From: Veillonellales bacterium
GTDB lineage: Bacteria; Bacillota; Negativicutes; Veillonellales; Dialisteraceae
Assembly (NCBI GenBank): GCA_944390485.1
Contig: CALXPQ010000003.1
Location: 124,001-188,000 of the forward strand
Direction of reading: 5' to 3'
DNA length: 64,000 bases
Shown here: positions 34,617 to 44,157 of the stretch, one piece after another
Layout: every line of letters begins with the position of its first letter
Numbering within the stretch: position 1 is the first letter of the stretch
Translations under genes and position numbers: made by a program
Notes under the pieces: generated by a model
What the model saw: only the letters and a program-made list of their open reading frames with translations
What the model was told of the DNA's origin: nothing
Database searches by the model: none

Positions 34617-35942
34617 GTGGGCTACCTGCTGGCCGCGCTCGCCGCCGCCGTGCTGAACAGTTTCTGCGTGAGCGTCCATTCGGCCATGGCCCGCGTGCGG
34701 AAAGACTACATCGAGCACAATGACGACCAGGACCCGCAGCTCATCGAGCGGGTCGCGCCGTACTACCGGCACCCGGCGTACGCGCTGGCGGGCTCGCAGC
34801 TGGCGGGCATGCTCTGCGCCGCCGTGTACATCCTCGCGCTCTCCCAGTGCTGGCGGAACGTGCTGGCGGTGGGCGTCCACTGGGGCATCGTGCTGCCCTT
34901 CTGGGCGAAGGCGGCCGCGGCGTTCGTTCTTTTCCTCATCGCGATGATGCTCTACTGGATCTTCACGGTGCGCATCCCCGGCGACGCGGCGCTCATCCGG
35001 CCCATCGAGAAGATCGCCGCGCGCACGTGGCTCCTCTCGCTCATCCGCCGCCTGCTCCATCCGCTGACGGCGCTGGGCGTCTTCGCCTCCCGGAAGGTGC
35101 TCCGCCTGCGCGGGCTCCCCGCGACGAACGAAGCGGAATTCACCTATTCCGAGAGCGAGATCCGGAGCATCGTGGAGGAAAGCCACCGCGGGGGCAAGCT
35201 CTCCGCGCTGGAGAACCTGCTCATCAAGAATTCCTTCGATTTCTTCGACCTCATGACGCAGGAGATCATGATCCCCCGGAGCGAGATGACCGTGCTGTAC
35301 TACGGAGACAGCATGGAGCACATGCGGCGGGTCATCTCCCAGTCGCACCACACGTGCTATCCCATCTGCCGGGACGATAAGGACCACATCCTCGGCTTCA
35401 TCCACGTGAAGGACTTCCTCGAGAGCGTGGCGAAGGGCGAGACGGACGTGAAGCGCATCATCCGGAACATCCTCACCGTGCCGGAGGTCATGCCCACGCC
35501 GAAGCTGCTTCAGCTCATGCGCAGCCGCCGCATCTATCTCGCGGTGGTGGTGGACGAGTACGGCAGCACCGCCGGGCTTGTCACGCTGGAGGACATCATC
35601 GAGGAGCTCATCGGCGAGATCCCGCAGGAAAAGGACCCCACGCCGGTGGAGATCCTGAAGAAGGACGACGGCACGTACGAATTCGACGGGCTGGTCATCC
35701 TGGACGACATCGCGGACCGCCTCGGCATCGAGTTCGACGAGGAGGGCAGCGGGAACAACACCATCGGCGGCTACATCTTCTCCCAGCTCGAGCGCATCCC
35801 GAAGGCGGGGGACACGGTGGTGATCGGCCGGTGGAAATTCACGGTGCTCCGCATGGAAGGCTTCCGGATCATCCGCGTGGCGGCGGCCCCGGCGGCGCCG
35901 GAGGAGATCGCGCCGGAAGCGGAGAAGCCTCATGAAGACTAA
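34617..35942 (+). CDS. HlyC/CorC (CNNM) family membrane protein with CBS domains
   Basis: 441 aa from the first standard start codon. The N-terminal DUF21/CNNM membrane domain has about four segments (1-165), followed by a CBS pair (about 205-330, with MIPRSEMTVLYY and VVDEYGSTAGLVTLEDIIEE) and a C-terminal CorC/HlyC transporter-associated domain (350-430). The family is linked to Mg2+ or other cation transport and membrane repair. The start is uncertain: the only good ribosome site (GGAGG, 34580-34584) points to 34591-34593, where the frame reads CTT ATC GAC rather than ATG, GTG or TTG. The 3' end overlaps recO by 11 bases. Confidence 0.88.
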   Translation: MGYLLAALAAAVLNSFCVSVHSAMARVRKDYIEHNDDQDPQLIERVAPYYRHPAYALAGSQLAGMLCAAVYILALSQCWRNVLAVGVHWGIVLPFWAKAAAAFVLFLIAMMLYWIFTVRIPGDAALIRPIEKIAARTWLLSLIRRLLHPLTALGVFASRKVLRLRGLPATNEAEFTYSESEIRSIVEESHRGGKLSALENLLIKNSFDFFDLMTQEIMIPRSEMTVLYYGDSMEHMRRVISQSHHTCYPICRDDKDHILGFIHVKDFLESVAKGETDVKRIIRNILTVPEVMPTPKLLQLMRSRRIYLAVVVDEYGSTAGLVTLEDIIEELIGEIPQEKDPTPVEILKKDDGTYEFDGLVILDDIADRLGIEFDEEGSGNNTIGGYIFSQLERIPKAGDTVVIGRWKFTVLRMEGFRIIRVAAAPAAPEEIAPEAEKPHED

Positions 35943-36618
35943 TCGCAAAGCCCCGGAGAACGGCGAAGGCGTCGTGCTCTCCGTGCGGCATGCAGGAGAA
36001 GGCGGGCGGAGCGTCCGCCTTTTCACGCGCACGGAGGGAAAGCTCTCCTTCTTCGCGTCGCGGAGCACGCTCCGCCGGTGCGGCGCGGGACTGCTCGCGC
36101 CTTTCACGCCGCTCCGGTACAGCGCGGCCCCGTCGGACTACGGAGGCATCCTCACCCAGTACGAGGGGCGGGCCTTTTTTGACATGACGGCGCTCTCCTA
36201 CGAGGAGCTGGCCCAGTGGTATTACGCCGTGGAAATCGCGGAGCAGTTCTTCCCGGAGGGGCAGCCCGACGGGACCGCCTATGCGCTCCTTCTGGCGGGG
36301 GCGGCGCAGGGGGCGGCGCGGAACCGCACGGTGACCGCCTTCATCCTGTCGGTGCAGCTCCTCGCGGCGGCCGGGAGCGACCCCGCGGAGGAGGAGCCCA
36401 TGAGGGCGCTCCGCCTCTCCCCGGAGGGGCAGGCGCTCCTCGGCGCGTTCCGGCAGTGGCGCTGGGAAGGGGACTTCCCGCTCCGTATCGGGCGGGGGGC
36501 GTTCCTCGAGACGGCGCGGTACCTCGACCGGTTCATCGAGCGCTATGGCGGCGTGGCCATGAAGACGCGGGGGGCCTTCCTCGCGCTGCCGGCCGGCACG
36601 GGGACGCCTTCGCAATGA
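35932..36618 (+). CDS. recO: DNA repair protein RecO
   Basis: 228-aa recombination mediator that loads RecA with RecF/RecR. The N-terminal OB fold reads GEGVVLSVRHAGEGGRSVRL with LAPFTPLRYS and GGILTQYEG; the helical C-terminal domain ends with RYLDRFIERYGGVAMKTRGAFL, the typical RecO finish. The usual zinc-binding cysteine cluster is absent, leaving only one Cys near residue 47. Position after era (with CorC inserted) matches other Firmicutes. A bidirectional terminator follows. Confidence 0.88.
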   Translation: MKTNRKAPENGEGVVLSVRHAGEGGRSVRLFTRTEGKLSFFASRSTLRRCGAGLLAPFTPLRYSAAPSDYGGILTQYEGRAFFDMTALSYEELAQWYYAVEIAEQFFPEGQPDGTAYALLLAGAAQGAARNRTVTAFILSVQLLAAAGSDPAEEEPMRALRLSPEGQALLGAFRQWRWEGDFPLRIGRGAFLETARYLDRFIERYGGVAMKTRGAFLALPAGTGTPSQ

Positions 36619-36630
36619 AACAGACACAGA

Positions 36631-36663
36631 AAAAGCCGTGAGACAGATCATCTCACGGCTTTT
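36631..36663. terminator. Bidirectional terminator between recO and the crotonase
   Basis: AAAAGCCGTGAGA / TCTCACGGCTTTT, a perfect 13-bp stem between convergent genes. Confidence 0.93.
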
Positions 36664-36676
36664 CGCATGGGCGGAC

Positions 36677-37462
36677 TTATTTCTTCGTCTTGTTCATGAA
36701 AGCGGTCATGCGCGCTTTCTGCTCCGGATCGTCGAAGCAGAGGCCGAAGTACTGCGCCTCCGCGGCGATGGCCGCGTCGATATCGAGATCGCGGCCGTCA
36801 TTGACGACGAGCTTCGTGTAGCGCACGGCGCACTTCCCGCTCGCCTGGATCTCCTTCGCGGTGGCGAGGGCCGCGCCCATGAGGGACGCCTGGTCCGGGA
36901 GCACGCGGTTCACCAAGCCGATGCGGAGCGCTTCCGCCGCGTCGATGAAGCGGGCGGTGTAGAGGAGTTCTTTCGCCATGCCGGTGCCCACCGCGCGGGC
37001 GAGGCGCTGCGTGCCGCCGAAGCAGGCGTTGATACCCCACTTCGCTTCGGGCTGGCCGAGCTTCGCATTCGCCGACGCGTAGCGGAAATCGCACGCGAGG
37101 GCCAGTTCGCAGCCGCCGCCGAGGGCGTAGCCGTTCACCGCGGCGATGACCGGCTGGGGCGCGCGCTCGATGAGAGAAGTCACGCGCTCGCCGAGGAGCG
37201 CCCAGTCACGGCCGGAATGCGCGTCCATCACAGCCATTTCCTTGATGTCCGCGCCGGCGACGAACGCCTTGTCTCCCGCGCCGGTCAGGATGACCACGTC
37301 CGCTTCGGGCGCGTCATAGAGTCCGGTGAAGAACGCTTCCAGTTCCTTCATCAGTTCCATATTGATCGCGTTCATGGCTTTCGGCCGGTTGATCGTCACA
37401 GTGACGATGCCGTCCTGATTGTCCACGAGAAGATTTTTCCATCCATCCATTACGAGTGCCAT
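36677..37462 (-). CDS. Enoyl-CoA hydratase/isomerase (crotonase) family protein
   Basis: 261-aa crotonase-fold enzyme. The oxyanion-hole motif AGADIKEM and both catalytic glutamates typical of hydratases are present (GGGCELALACD and GQPEAKWGINACFGG). This fits short-chain 3-hydroxyacyl-CoA dehydration, as in butyrate or beta-oxidation routes, but no acyl-CoA dehydrogenase or thiolase is adjacent. The ATG at 37462 has GGAGG six bases upstream on the minus strand; a frame extending to 37513 lacks a ribosome site. Single-gene unit with its own promoter. Confidence 0.9.
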   Translation of the reverse strand: MALVMDGWKNLLVDNQDGIVTVTINRPKAMNAINMELMKELEAFFTGLYDAPEADVVILTGAGDKAFVAGADIKEMAVMDAHSGRDWALLGERVTSLIERAPQPVIAAVNGYALGGGCELALACDFRYASANAKLGQPEAKWGINACFGGTQRLARAVGTGMAKELLYTARFIDAAEALRIGLVNRVLPDQASLMGAALATAKEIQASGKCAVRYTKLVVNDGRDLDIDAAIAAEAQYFGLCFDDPEQKARMTAFMNKTKK

Positions 37463-37533
37463 ATGCTGCCTCCTCACTGGCTGTCTGCGAGCCATACCGA
37501 TGCCCGGCGGCATGCCGGGTATTCCTTTTTTTC

Positions 37534-37542
37534 ATTATATCA
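37534..37542 (-). promoter_or_regulatory. Extended -10 promoter of the crotonase gene
   Basis: TGATATAAT on the minus strand. Confidence 0.65.
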
Positions 37543-37580
37543 CCCGGCCGGCAGGGCGATACAGATTGTAAATTTTACTT

Positions 37581-37586
37581 TATAAT
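37581..37586 (+). promoter_or_regulatory. -10 box of the decarboxylase gene
   Basis: TATAAT with a weak GATACA at -35 (37558-37563), spacing 17. Back to back with the crotonase promoter. Confidence 0.5.
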
Positions 37587-37624
37587 ACAGACAAGCGAAT
37601 GGGGAAATGAAAAGAGGGATCATG

Positions 37625-39676
37625 ATGCACAGACTGCCCATTGCCGTATCGCAGAAAGCCTTTTCCTATATCCGCGGGCTGCCCGGGTGGGAGCTCGTGC
37701 CGCTGGAGTCGCTCGGGGAGCGGGACGCCGCGGCGTTCGTGCTGTGCCTCGGCGAGGAGAAGCGGTGGCTCGGCCGCTGCGGGGACGCGCCGCTCGTGCT
37801 GGCGGAAGCGCACACGCTCGACCTGGAGAGCTGCGTGGACCGCGCCGCCGCGGCGTATGAGCGCCGCCTCCTGCCGCCCTTCACGGGGGCGCTCGCCGCG
37901 CGGGCGGGCAGCGGGCCGCTGTACTTCGCCACGCCGGGCCATCACGGCGGCCGGTTCTTCCGCGAGACCGCCGGGGGCCGGCTCTTCCTGTCGCTCCTGG
38001 GCGAGGGGGCGTTTCGCATGGACCTGTCCGACTCGGACGATGCCATCGGGGATACGTCCGCCCACGAGGGGCCGGGCGGCGCGGCGGAAGCGCTCGCGGC
38101 GGAGGTGTACCATGCGGACCAGACGTACTTCGTGCTGAACGGCACGTCCGCGGCGAACCGCATCTGCTGCGCCGCGCTTCTCGCGCCGGGCGATCTGGTG
38201 CTCTTCGACCGGAACAGCCACAAGTCGGTCTATCAGGGGGCGCTCGACGCGTGCGGGGCCGCTGCGGCGTACCTGCCGGGCGTGCGGAACGGAGACGGGG
38301 TCATCGGCGGCATCCCGGAGGAGGCCTTCCATGAGCCGTACCTGCGGGAGCTGGCGCGCCGCGCCATGCCCGGCCGGGAAAAAGCGAAGCGGCCCTTCCG
38401 GTTGGCGTGCCTCCAGCTCGCGACTTACGACGGGATCTTCCTCAACGCGCGGAAGGTGCTGGAGAAGATCGGCCCGCTGTGCGATTATATCCTCTTCGAC
38501 GCGGCGTGGGCGGGGTACGAATCGTTCCTGCCCTTCCTGGCGGACGAGAGCCCGCTCACGCTGCCCCTCACGGCGAAGAGCCCCGGGCTCCTCGTGACGC
38601 AGTCTGTGCACAAGCAGCTCGCGGGCTTTTCCCAGACGTCCCAGATCCACCGGAAGGACAGCCATCTCCTCGGGAAGAAGCGCCGCGTGCCGGACGACGT
38701 CTTCCAGAACGCCTTCCTCCATCACGTGTCCACGTCGCCGAATTTCCCGCTCTTCGCCGGGCTGGAGATGAACGCGGCCATCCACCGGGAGAAGGGGCCC
38801 GCGCTCTGGGCGGAGGCGGTGCGCTTCGGGGTGGAGCTCCGGAAGGACATCCTCCGGTCCTGCCGGTACCTGCGGCCATTCCAGCCGGAGCGCGTGGACG
38901 GCGCGCCCTGGGCGTCGTACGACACGGAGACCATCGCGTCGGAGCGGCGGTTCTGGGAGATCGCGCCGGGGAAATCCTGGCACGGCTTCCGGCACATCGG
39001 CGAAGGGCAGTGCCTGCTCGACCCGTGCAAGGTGCTGGTCGCGACCGGGCCCATCCCGGGGCCGGCGGCGTCGAAATTCCTGCAGGCACGGGGCATCGTG
39101 CCGGAGAAATCGGACCTGCAGACGCTCCTCTTCCTCGCGGAGCCCGGAGACGATGCGGAGAAGCGGGAGCGTCTCGCAGCGGCGCTCGCCGGCATGGAGG
39201 CGGCCTATGACGAAGGCATGCTCCTCGGCGAAGCCCTGCCGCAGGCCGCGCGGGCCGGCAGCGTCGATCCGGACATGACCTTCCGTGCGCTCTGCAAGGC
39301 CCAGCGGGCGTTCTTCCGGGACCGCGGCGCGGCGGATCTTCTGCAGCGGCTCTTCAGCCGGAAATCCCTGCCGGAGGCAGCCATGACAGGCCGGGCGGCG
39401 TGCGACGCTTTCGTGCGGGGCGAGCGGGCGCTCGTGCCGCTGGAGGAGGCGGAGGGGCGCACGGCCCTCGAGGCGGCGGCGGCCTACCCGCCGGGCATCT
39501 GCATCCCCGCGGCGGGCGAGGTGTGGAACCGCGCCGCTCTGGACTGGTGCCGGTGCCTCTTCGAGTTCGGCGAGGCGTTCCCCGCCTTCGCGCCGGAGCT
39601 CCACGGCGTGCACCTGCGGGAGGAAGAAGACGGCCGGCGCACGCCCTGCGTGTGGGTCTATAAAAAAGGAAAATAA
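37625..39676 (+). CDS. Orn/Lys/Arg decarboxylase family protein
   Basis: 683-aa fold-I PLP decarboxylase that makes a polyamine or diamine (putrescine, cadaverine or agmatine). The PLP lysine is in TQSVHKQLAGFSQ (K330), preceded by FATPGHHGG, NGTSAANR and LFDAAWAGYE. The C-terminal domain is of the large inducible type. Substrate cannot be fixed by eye; length and layout fit ornithine decarboxylases. The ATG at 37625 has GAGGG six bases upstream; ATGs at 37607 and 37622 are alternatives. speD lies 24 kb away, so polyamine genes are split. Confidence 0.86.
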   Translation: MHRLPIAVSQKAFSYIRGLPGWELVPLESLGERDAAAFVLCLGEEKRWLGRCGDAPLVLAEAHTLDLESCVDRAAAAYERRLLPPFTGALAARAGSGPLYFATPGHHGGRFFRETAGGRLFLSLLGEGAFRMDLSDSDDAIGDTSAHEGPGGAAEALAAEVYHADQTYFVLNGTSAANRICCAALLAPGDLVLFDRNSHKSVYQGALDACGAAAAYLPGVRNGDGVIGGIPEEAFHEPYLRELARRAMPGREKAKRPFRLACLQLATYDGIFLNARKVLEKIGPLCDYILFDAAWAGYESFLPFLADESPLTLPLTAKSPGLLVTQSVHKQLAGFSQTSQIHRKDSHLLGKKRRVPDDVFQNAFLHHVSTSPNFPLFAGLEMNAAIHREKGPALWAEAVRFGVELRKDILRSCRYLRPFQPERVDGAPWASYDTETIASERRFWEIAPGKSWHGFRHIGEGQCLLDPCKVLVATGPIPGPAASKFLQARGIVPEKSDLQTLLFLAEPGDDAEKRERLAAALAGMEAAYDEGMLLGEALPQAARAGSVDPDMTFRALCKAQRAFFRDRGAADLLQRLFSRKSLPEAAMTGRAACDAFVRGERALVPLEEAEGRTALEAAAAYPPGICIPAAGEVWNRAALDWCRCLFEFGEAFPAFAPELHGVHLREEEDGRRTPCVWVYKKGK

Positions 39677-39681
39677 AAGGA

Positions 39682-39708
39682 GGCTCCGCTTTCGGCGGGG
39701 TCGCTTTT
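39682..39708 (+). terminator. Probable terminator after decarboxylase
   Basis: GGCTCCGC-TTTCG-GCGGGGTC stem followed by GCTTTT. Confidence 0.65.
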
Positions 39709-39732
39709 CCCGTGTCTCCGCCCGGGCCGGTG

Positions 39733-39741
39733 TGATACAAT
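39733..39741 (+). promoter_or_regulatory. Extended -10 promoter of rlmB-yacP
   Basis: TGATACAAT, 32 bases before the start. Confidence 0.6.
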
Positions 39742-39772
39742 AGAGGCGGTATTTCAGGAACGGAGACAGGCA

Positions 39773-40618
39773 ATGAAAAAAGAAACGAAACGGCCGGCGG
39801 ACCGCCCGGCGCAGACGGACAGAGGACAGCCCCGTCGGACGGACGGACGGGGCCGCGGCGCGCGGCCGCAGGACCGGCGCGCGAAGAAAGGAGACGGGCC
39901 GCTCTACGCGGGCGGGCGGAACGCCGTAGCGGAAGCGCTCGCGGCGGGTCTCGTGAAGCGCCTCTTCATCAAGGAGGGGCGGAAGGATGAACGGCTCCGG
40001 ACGCTCGCGGCGGACACGGCGGCGAAGGGTCTCCCCGTGGAAGAACGGGACGAAGCGGCGCTCTCGCGCCTCGTGCCGGACCTCGTCCATCAGGGCGCGG
40101 TGGCGGAGCTTGTGCCCTACGAGTACGCGGACCTGGACGACGTGCTCGCGAAGTGGGAGGGGCGCGACCCCTTCTTCATCCTGCTGGACGGGCTGGAAGA
40201 CGTGCGGAATCTCGGGGCCATCATCCGCACGGCGGAGTGCGCCGGCGCGGCGGCGGTGCTCCTGCCGGAACACCGGAGCTGCCCCGTGACCTACGCGGCG
40301 ATGAAGACCGCCGCCGGGGCGTGCGCGTACCTGCCGGTGGTCCGCATCGGCAATATCAGCCGCACGCTGGAAAAACTGAAACAGAAAGGATTCTGGGTGG
40401 TGGGCACCGACATGGACGGCGAGTCCCTCTACAGTGGGGCGAACCTCCGGGGGCCGCTGGTGATCGTCATGGGCGCGGAAGGACAGGGCATGGCCCGCCT
40501 CACGCGGGAAGCGTGCGATTTCTGCGTGCGCATCCCCATGAAGGGGCACGTGTCCTCGCTGAACGTGTCCGTGGCGGCGGCGCTCCTCCTGTATGAAGCG
40601 GCGCGGCAGCGGACGTGA
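39773..40618 (+). CDS. rlmB: 23S rRNA 2'-O-methyltransferase RlmB/TrmH family
   Basis: 281-aa SpoU-class knotted methyltransferase. The catalytic and SAM-binding motifs are LEDVRNLGAIIRTAECAGA (motif 1), VIVMGAEGQGMARLT (motif 2) and IPMKGHVSSLNVSVAAALLLYE (motif 3). A substrate-binding L30e-like domain precedes them, and the first 40 residues are a basic extension. RlmB (G2251) is the usual role for this subgroup, but other 2'-O-methylations are possible. Followed by yacP as in Bacillus. Confidence 0.88.
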   Translation: MKKETKRPADRPAQTDRGQPRRTDGRGRGARPQDRRAKKGDGPLYAGGRNAVAEALAAGLVKRLFIKEGRKDERLRTLAADTAAKGLPVEERDEAALSRLVPDLVHQGAVAELVPYEYADLDDVLAKWEGRDPFFILLDGLEDVRNLGAIIRTAECAGAAAVLLPEHRSCPVTYAAMKTAAGACAYLPVVRIGNISRTLEKLKQKGFWVVGTDMDGESLYSGANLRGPLVIVMGAEGQGMARLTREACDFCVRIPMKGHVSSLNVSVAAALLLYEAARQRT

Positions 40619-40639
40619 CTGCCGCAGAAAGAATGCATC

Positions 40640-41146
40640 ATGAAAGATCTGTATTTTGTGGACGCCTACAACGTCATCTTCTGGGAGCCGGCGGAATTCC
40701 CGCGGGACGATCTGGAATCGAGCCGGAAAAAGCTTCTGGACCTCCTCCTCGACTTCGGCGCGCATAACGATGTGGAGATCGTGGCAGTCTTCGACGGACA
40801 GGGGCAGGGCAATAAAGTGACCGAGCAGCGGCTCGCGCCGTTCTTTACGGAAGTCTTCACACCGAAGACCATGACGGCGGACAGCTACATCGAGAAAGAA
40901 TCGTACCGCCGGCGGGACGAGTACCGGTCCATCTACGTGGTCTCCTCCGACGGGCCGGTGCAGAACCAGATCCTCGGGAACGGCGCGTACCGCATGGCCG
41001 TGGCGGACCTCATGCGGGCGCTCTCCGAGGACAAGCGGGAGCAGCACCGGTTCATCCGGACGAACAACCGGGCGAACCTCAGGAACGAAGTGGGGCGGAA
41101 CCTCCCCGACGACGTGCGCCGCCGGCTCGACGCGCTCCGGAAATAG
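40640..41146 (+). CDS. yacP: NYN/PIN-domain endoribonuclease YacP (Rae1-like)
   Basis: 168-aa ribonuclease of the YacP/NYN family. The fold begins LYFVDAYNVIFWEP, with acidic metal ligands expected at D7 and in the later VFDG, TADSYIEKES and VVSSDGPVQNQI segments. In Bacillus the homologue Rae1 cleaves mRNA in the ribosomal A site. Immediately downstream of rlmB, as in the cysS-mrnC-trmH-yacP cluster. Start ATG follows an AGAAAGAATG region with a weak ribosome site. Confidence 0.87.
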   Translation: MKDLYFVDAYNVIFWEPAEFPRDDLESSRKKLLDLLLDFGAHNDVEIVAVFDGQGQGNKVTEQRLAPFFTEVFTPKTMTADSYIEKESYRRRDEYRSIYVVSSDGPVQNQILGNGAYRMAVADLMRALSEDKREQHRFIRTNNRANLRNEVGRNLPDDVRRRLDALRK

Positions 41147-41152
41147 GCTTCC

Positions 41153-41181
41153 TTGACCGCCGTCATAAATTGAGATATACT
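41153..41181 (+). promoter_or_regulatory. Consensus promoter of secG-rnr-smpB
   Basis: TTGACC, 17-base spacer, TATACT, 60 bases before the secG start. Confidence 0.85.
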
Positions 41182-41240
41182 GAATTTAATATTGACGATG
41201 TGCGCGCATTTTTCCGATGCGCGGAGGAGGAAGAATCAAC

Positions 41241-41477
41241 GTGAAACTATTCCTGATGGCACTGGCGTGCATTATTTCCATTCTGCTGATCGTAGTCATC
41301 GTTTCCCAGGAGCCGAAAACGGCGGGCATGGGAGCGGGCATGGGCGGCTCCGGCAATTCCATGCTGGGCGGCCGCACCCGCGGCAAAGACGCGGTCCTCG
41401 CGAAAATGACCGTGGGCTTTGGCGTCGTATTCGTCATCGTGTGCCTGCTGCTCGGCCGGTATATGAATACATTTTGA
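41241..41477 (+). CDS. secG: Preprotein translocase subunit SecG
   Basis: 78-aa membrane protein with two hydrophobic helices (about 3-22 and 53-75) joined by a Gly/Met/Ser-rich loop, the usual SecG pattern (VIVSQEPKTAGMGAGMGGSG). It supports SecYE in protein export. The GTG at 41241 is chosen because GGAGGAGGAAG lies upstream; an in-frame ATG at 41217 has no ribosome site. Heads the secG-rnr-smpB run common in Firmicutes. Confidence 0.92.
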   Translation: MKLFLMALACIISILLIVVIVSQEPKTAGMGAGMGGSGNSMLGGRTRGKDAVLAKMTVGFGVVFVIVCLLLGRYMNTF

Positions 41478-41487
41478 GGAATGGGAG

Positions 41488-41512
41488 AGGCTTGCCGCGG
41501 CAGGCCTTTTTT
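41488..41512 (+). terminator. Terminator-like hairpin between secG and rnr
   Basis: GGCTTGC-CGCG-GCAGGCC stem then a T-tract. rnr has no clear promoter of its own, so this is probably an attenuator with read-through. Confidence 0.7.
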
Positions 41513-41534
41513 CTTTCTATCGTAGGAGAATGAC

Positions 41535-43607
41535 ATGGAGAGTAAAGAATTGCTGACGTATGCGCCCGGCACGACCGTGGAGGGCGTATACAAATCGTAC
41601 GGGCCGAAATTCGGCTTCCTCATCACCGACAAGGAGCATGAGGACATCTACATCGCGGAGCGGGACCGCCAGACCGCCGTGAACAACGACACGGTGGTGG
41701 TGAAGGTCACCCGCGGCACCACGGGCCGCCACAGGGTGGAAGGCCGCATCATGAACATCACCCAGCGGGCGAACCAGACCGTAGTGGGCACCTATGAAAT
41801 GCTCGCCGACGGCGGCGAGGTGGTGCCTGTGGACGAGCGGATCAATATGGTGATCCACATCCCGCTCGGCGCAGAGCTGGACGCTACCACCGGCGCGAAG
41901 GTCGTGGTGGAAGTGACGAAGTGGCCGGGGCAGCAGACGGACGCGGAAGGGCGCGTGACGGAGCTCCTCGGCTACGAAGGAGACAAGGGCCTCGACATCG
42001 ACGTGCTCATCGCCCAGCATCACCTGCCCCACGTCTTCACGGACGAGCTCATGGAGGAGGCGGATCATCTGCCCCGGGAGATCGAGGTGGAGGAAGATAC
42101 CGCTGATTTCCGGGACCTGCCCCTCGTCACCATCGACGGGCCGGACTCGAAGGACCTGGACGACGCGGTGTACTGTGAGCGCCGGGCGGGCGGCCATTTC
42201 ATGCTCGGCGTGTATATCGCCGACGTGAGCCGCTATGTGCGGCGGGGCATGCTCCTCGACGAGGAAGCGTTCCGCCGGGGGAACAGCGTCTATCTCGCGG
42301 ACCGGGTCATCCCCATGCTGCCGTTCCAGCTGTCGAACGACCTGTGCAGCCTGAACGCGGGGTGTGACCGCTACGCCATGGCGTGCCTCATGGACGTCGC
42401 GCCGGACGGCAAAGTCACCACGGAGCGCATCACCCCGGCGGTGATCCGGGTGGGCCGCCGGTGCAACTACCCCGAGATCAACAAAGCCTTCGACGAAGGC
42501 ATCGCGCCGGACGACCTGAAGCCCTTCCTGCCCATGCTGGAAGATCTGCGGGCCTGCGCGGCCGCCCTGCGGGAAGACCGGCGGAAGCGCGGCGCCATCG
42601 AATTCGAATTCCCGGAATACAAAGTGGTGCTCGACGAGGACGGCAAGCCTCTGCGCATCGTGAAGCGCCTCCGCGGGGAGTCGGAGAAGATGATCGAGGA
42701 CGCGATGATCGCCGCCAATGAAGCGGTGGCGCGCTTCCTCCGCGATACGGGCCATACCTCGGTGTACCGCGTCCATCCGAAGCCGGACCCGGACCGTGTG
42801 GAAGCCCTGCAGCGCCTCACGCGAATCCTCGGTACGAATGTGCAGGTGCCGGACGCACCGGAGCCGAAAGACCTGCAGCAGCTCATCGAGAGCGTGAAGG
42901 GCGAGGACATCGCCGCGGCCATCGAAGTGATGTCCCTCCGCACGCTGTCCCAGGCGTGCTACTCCACGGAGAACGAAGGGCATTTCGGCATCGCCTCGGA
43001 ATGCTACACCCATTTCACCTCGCCGATCCGCCGCTATCCCGACCTGATGGTGCACCGCCTCATCCGGCAGGCGCTCTTCGAGAAGCCGAAGGAAGCGGTG
43101 CTCGCCCGCCGGCAGGCGTTCCTGGAGAAGGCCTGCGCCCACTGCTCGGAGACGGAGCAGGCCGCGGTGGAGACCGAGCGCGACACGAACGACCTGAAGA
43201 TGACCGAATACATGGAACCCTTCGTGGGCGAGCCCTTCGACGGCACGGTCACCGGCGTGACCCGCTTCGGCATCTTCGTCGGCCTCGACAACGGCGTGGA
43301 AGGCCTCGCGCGGCTCGACACGATGGACGAGGAATTTGAATACAACGAAGACACCATGACCCTCCGGGGCACGCTCTCCGGCACGGTGTACTCCCTCGGC
43401 ATGCCCGTGCGGGTGACGCTCATCCGGGCGGATAAGGAAAAGCGCGAAGTGGACTTCGTCATCGGTGAGATCCATTCGCCGCTCGGCCTGGAGAGAAAGG
43501 TGCGGCGGGGCGGAGCGTCCCGGTCCAGCGCGAAGAAGAAAGGGAAGAACAGCGGCAGCCGCGCGCCGCGCCCGAAGAACGCCAAAGGGAAGAAGGGCAG
43601 ACGGTGA
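41535..43607 (+). CDS. rnr: Ribonuclease R
   Basis: 690-aa 3'-5' exoribonuclease. Cold-shock-like domains at the N terminus ([15 protein letters not shown]), RNB catalytic domain with the acidic cluster [16 protein letters not shown], and ITVFRYPDL-type pattern [16 protein letters not shown]. The C-terminal S1 domain ([20 protein letters not shown]) is followed by a basic Lys/Arg/Gly tail. Length of 690 aa is normal. Partnered with smpB, with which RNase R acts in tmRNA-mediated mRNA decay; their reading frames touch (GTGATG). Confidence 0.96.
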   Translation: MESKELLTYAPGTTVEGVYKSYGPKFGFLITDKEHEDIYIAERDRQTAVNNDTVVVKVTRGTTGRHRVEGRIMNITQRANQTVVGTYEMLADGGEVVPVDERINMVIHIPLGAELDATTGAKVVVEVTKWPGQQTDAEGRVTELLGYEGDKGLDIDVLIAQHHLPHVFTDELMEEADHLPREIEVEEDTADFRDLPLVTIDGPDSKDLDDAVYCERRAGGHFMLGVYIADVSRYVRRGMLLDEEAFRRGNSVYLADRVIPMLPFQLSNDLCSLNAGCDRYAMACLMDVAPDGKVTTERITPAVIRVGRRCNYPEINKAFDEGIAPDDLKPFLPMLEDLRACAAALREDRRKRGAIEFEFPEYKVVLDEDGKPLRIVKRLRGESEKMIEDAMIAANEAVARFLRDTGHTSVYRVHPKPDPDRVEALQRLTRILGTNVQVPDAPEPKDLQQLIESVKGEDIAAAIEVMSLRTLSQACYSTENEGHFGIASECYTHFTSPIRRYPDLMVHRLIRQALFEKPKEAVLARRQAFLEKACAHCSETEQAAVETERDTNDLKMTEYMEPFVGEPFDGTVTGVTRFGIFVGLDNGVEGLARLDTMDEEFEYNEDTMTLRGTLSGTVYSLGMPVRVTLIRADKEKREVDFVIGEIHSPLGLERKVRRGGASRSSAKKKGKNSGSRAPRPKNAKGKKGRR

Positions 43608-44080
43608 TGGCGAAGACAAAACCCTCCGCGCCGCCGGCGGCGGTGAACCGGCAGGCGTACCACAATTATTTCATCCACGACACGTACGAGGCGGGCGTGG
43701 CCCTCACCGGCACGGAAGTGAAATCCATCCGCGCGGGCAAGGTGAATCTCCGGGACAGCTTCGCCAAAGCGGAGCATGGGGAGATCTTCCTGTGGAACGC
43801 GCACATCAGCCCCTACGAGCAGGGGAACCGCTTCAACCACGATCCGCTCCGCACGCGGAAGCTCCTCCTGCACCGCCGGGAGATCCTGAAGATCGAGCAG
43901 GCCCTGAAAACGAAAGGATACACGCTCATCCCGCTGAAGCTCTATTTCAAGCACGGCCTCGTGAAGTGCGAGATCGCGCTCGCCACGGGGAAGAAGCTCT
44001 ACGACAAGCGGCAGGACATGGCGGCGAAAGCGGCCAAGCGCGATCTGGACCGCCGCATCAAGGAGCAGCGGTACGACTGA
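43607..44080 (+). CDS. smpB: SsrA-binding protein SmpB
   Basis: 157-aa protein required for tmRNA trans-translation. Conserved segments are [47 protein letters not shown] and a basic C-terminal tail ([15 protein letters not shown]). The ATG at 43607 overlaps the rnr stop; a GTG one codon earlier is possible. The tmRNA gene itself is not in the window. A strong terminator follows. Confidence 0.96.
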   Translation: MAKTKPSAPPAAVNRQAYHNYFIHDTYEAGVALTGTEVKSIRAGKVNLRDSFAKAEHGEIFLWNAHISPYEQGNRFNHDPLRTRKLLLHRREILKIEQALKTKGYTLIPLKLYFKHGLVKCEIALATGKKLYDKRQDMAAKAAKRDLDRRIKEQRYD

Positions 44081-44084
44081 ACGG

Positions 44085-44113
44085 AAAAAAGCGCCGGCAG
44101 AGCCGGCGCTTTT
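44085..44113. terminator. Bidirectional terminator after smpB
   Basis: AAAAAGCGCCGGC-AGA-GCCGGCGCTTTT, perfect stem. Could also serve the minus-strand tRNA. Confidence 0.93.
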
Positions 44114-44157
44114 CCTGTGGAAAGGGCAAGAAAAAACTGCCCCGAAGGGCAGCGGTG

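Noticed and set aside
37580-41047. Minus-strand open frame of more than 1100 residues
   Set aside because: Lies entirely opposite the decarboxylase, rlmB and yacP genes, has Arg/Ala/His-rich shadow composition and no recognisable motif; a by-product of high GC at third positions.
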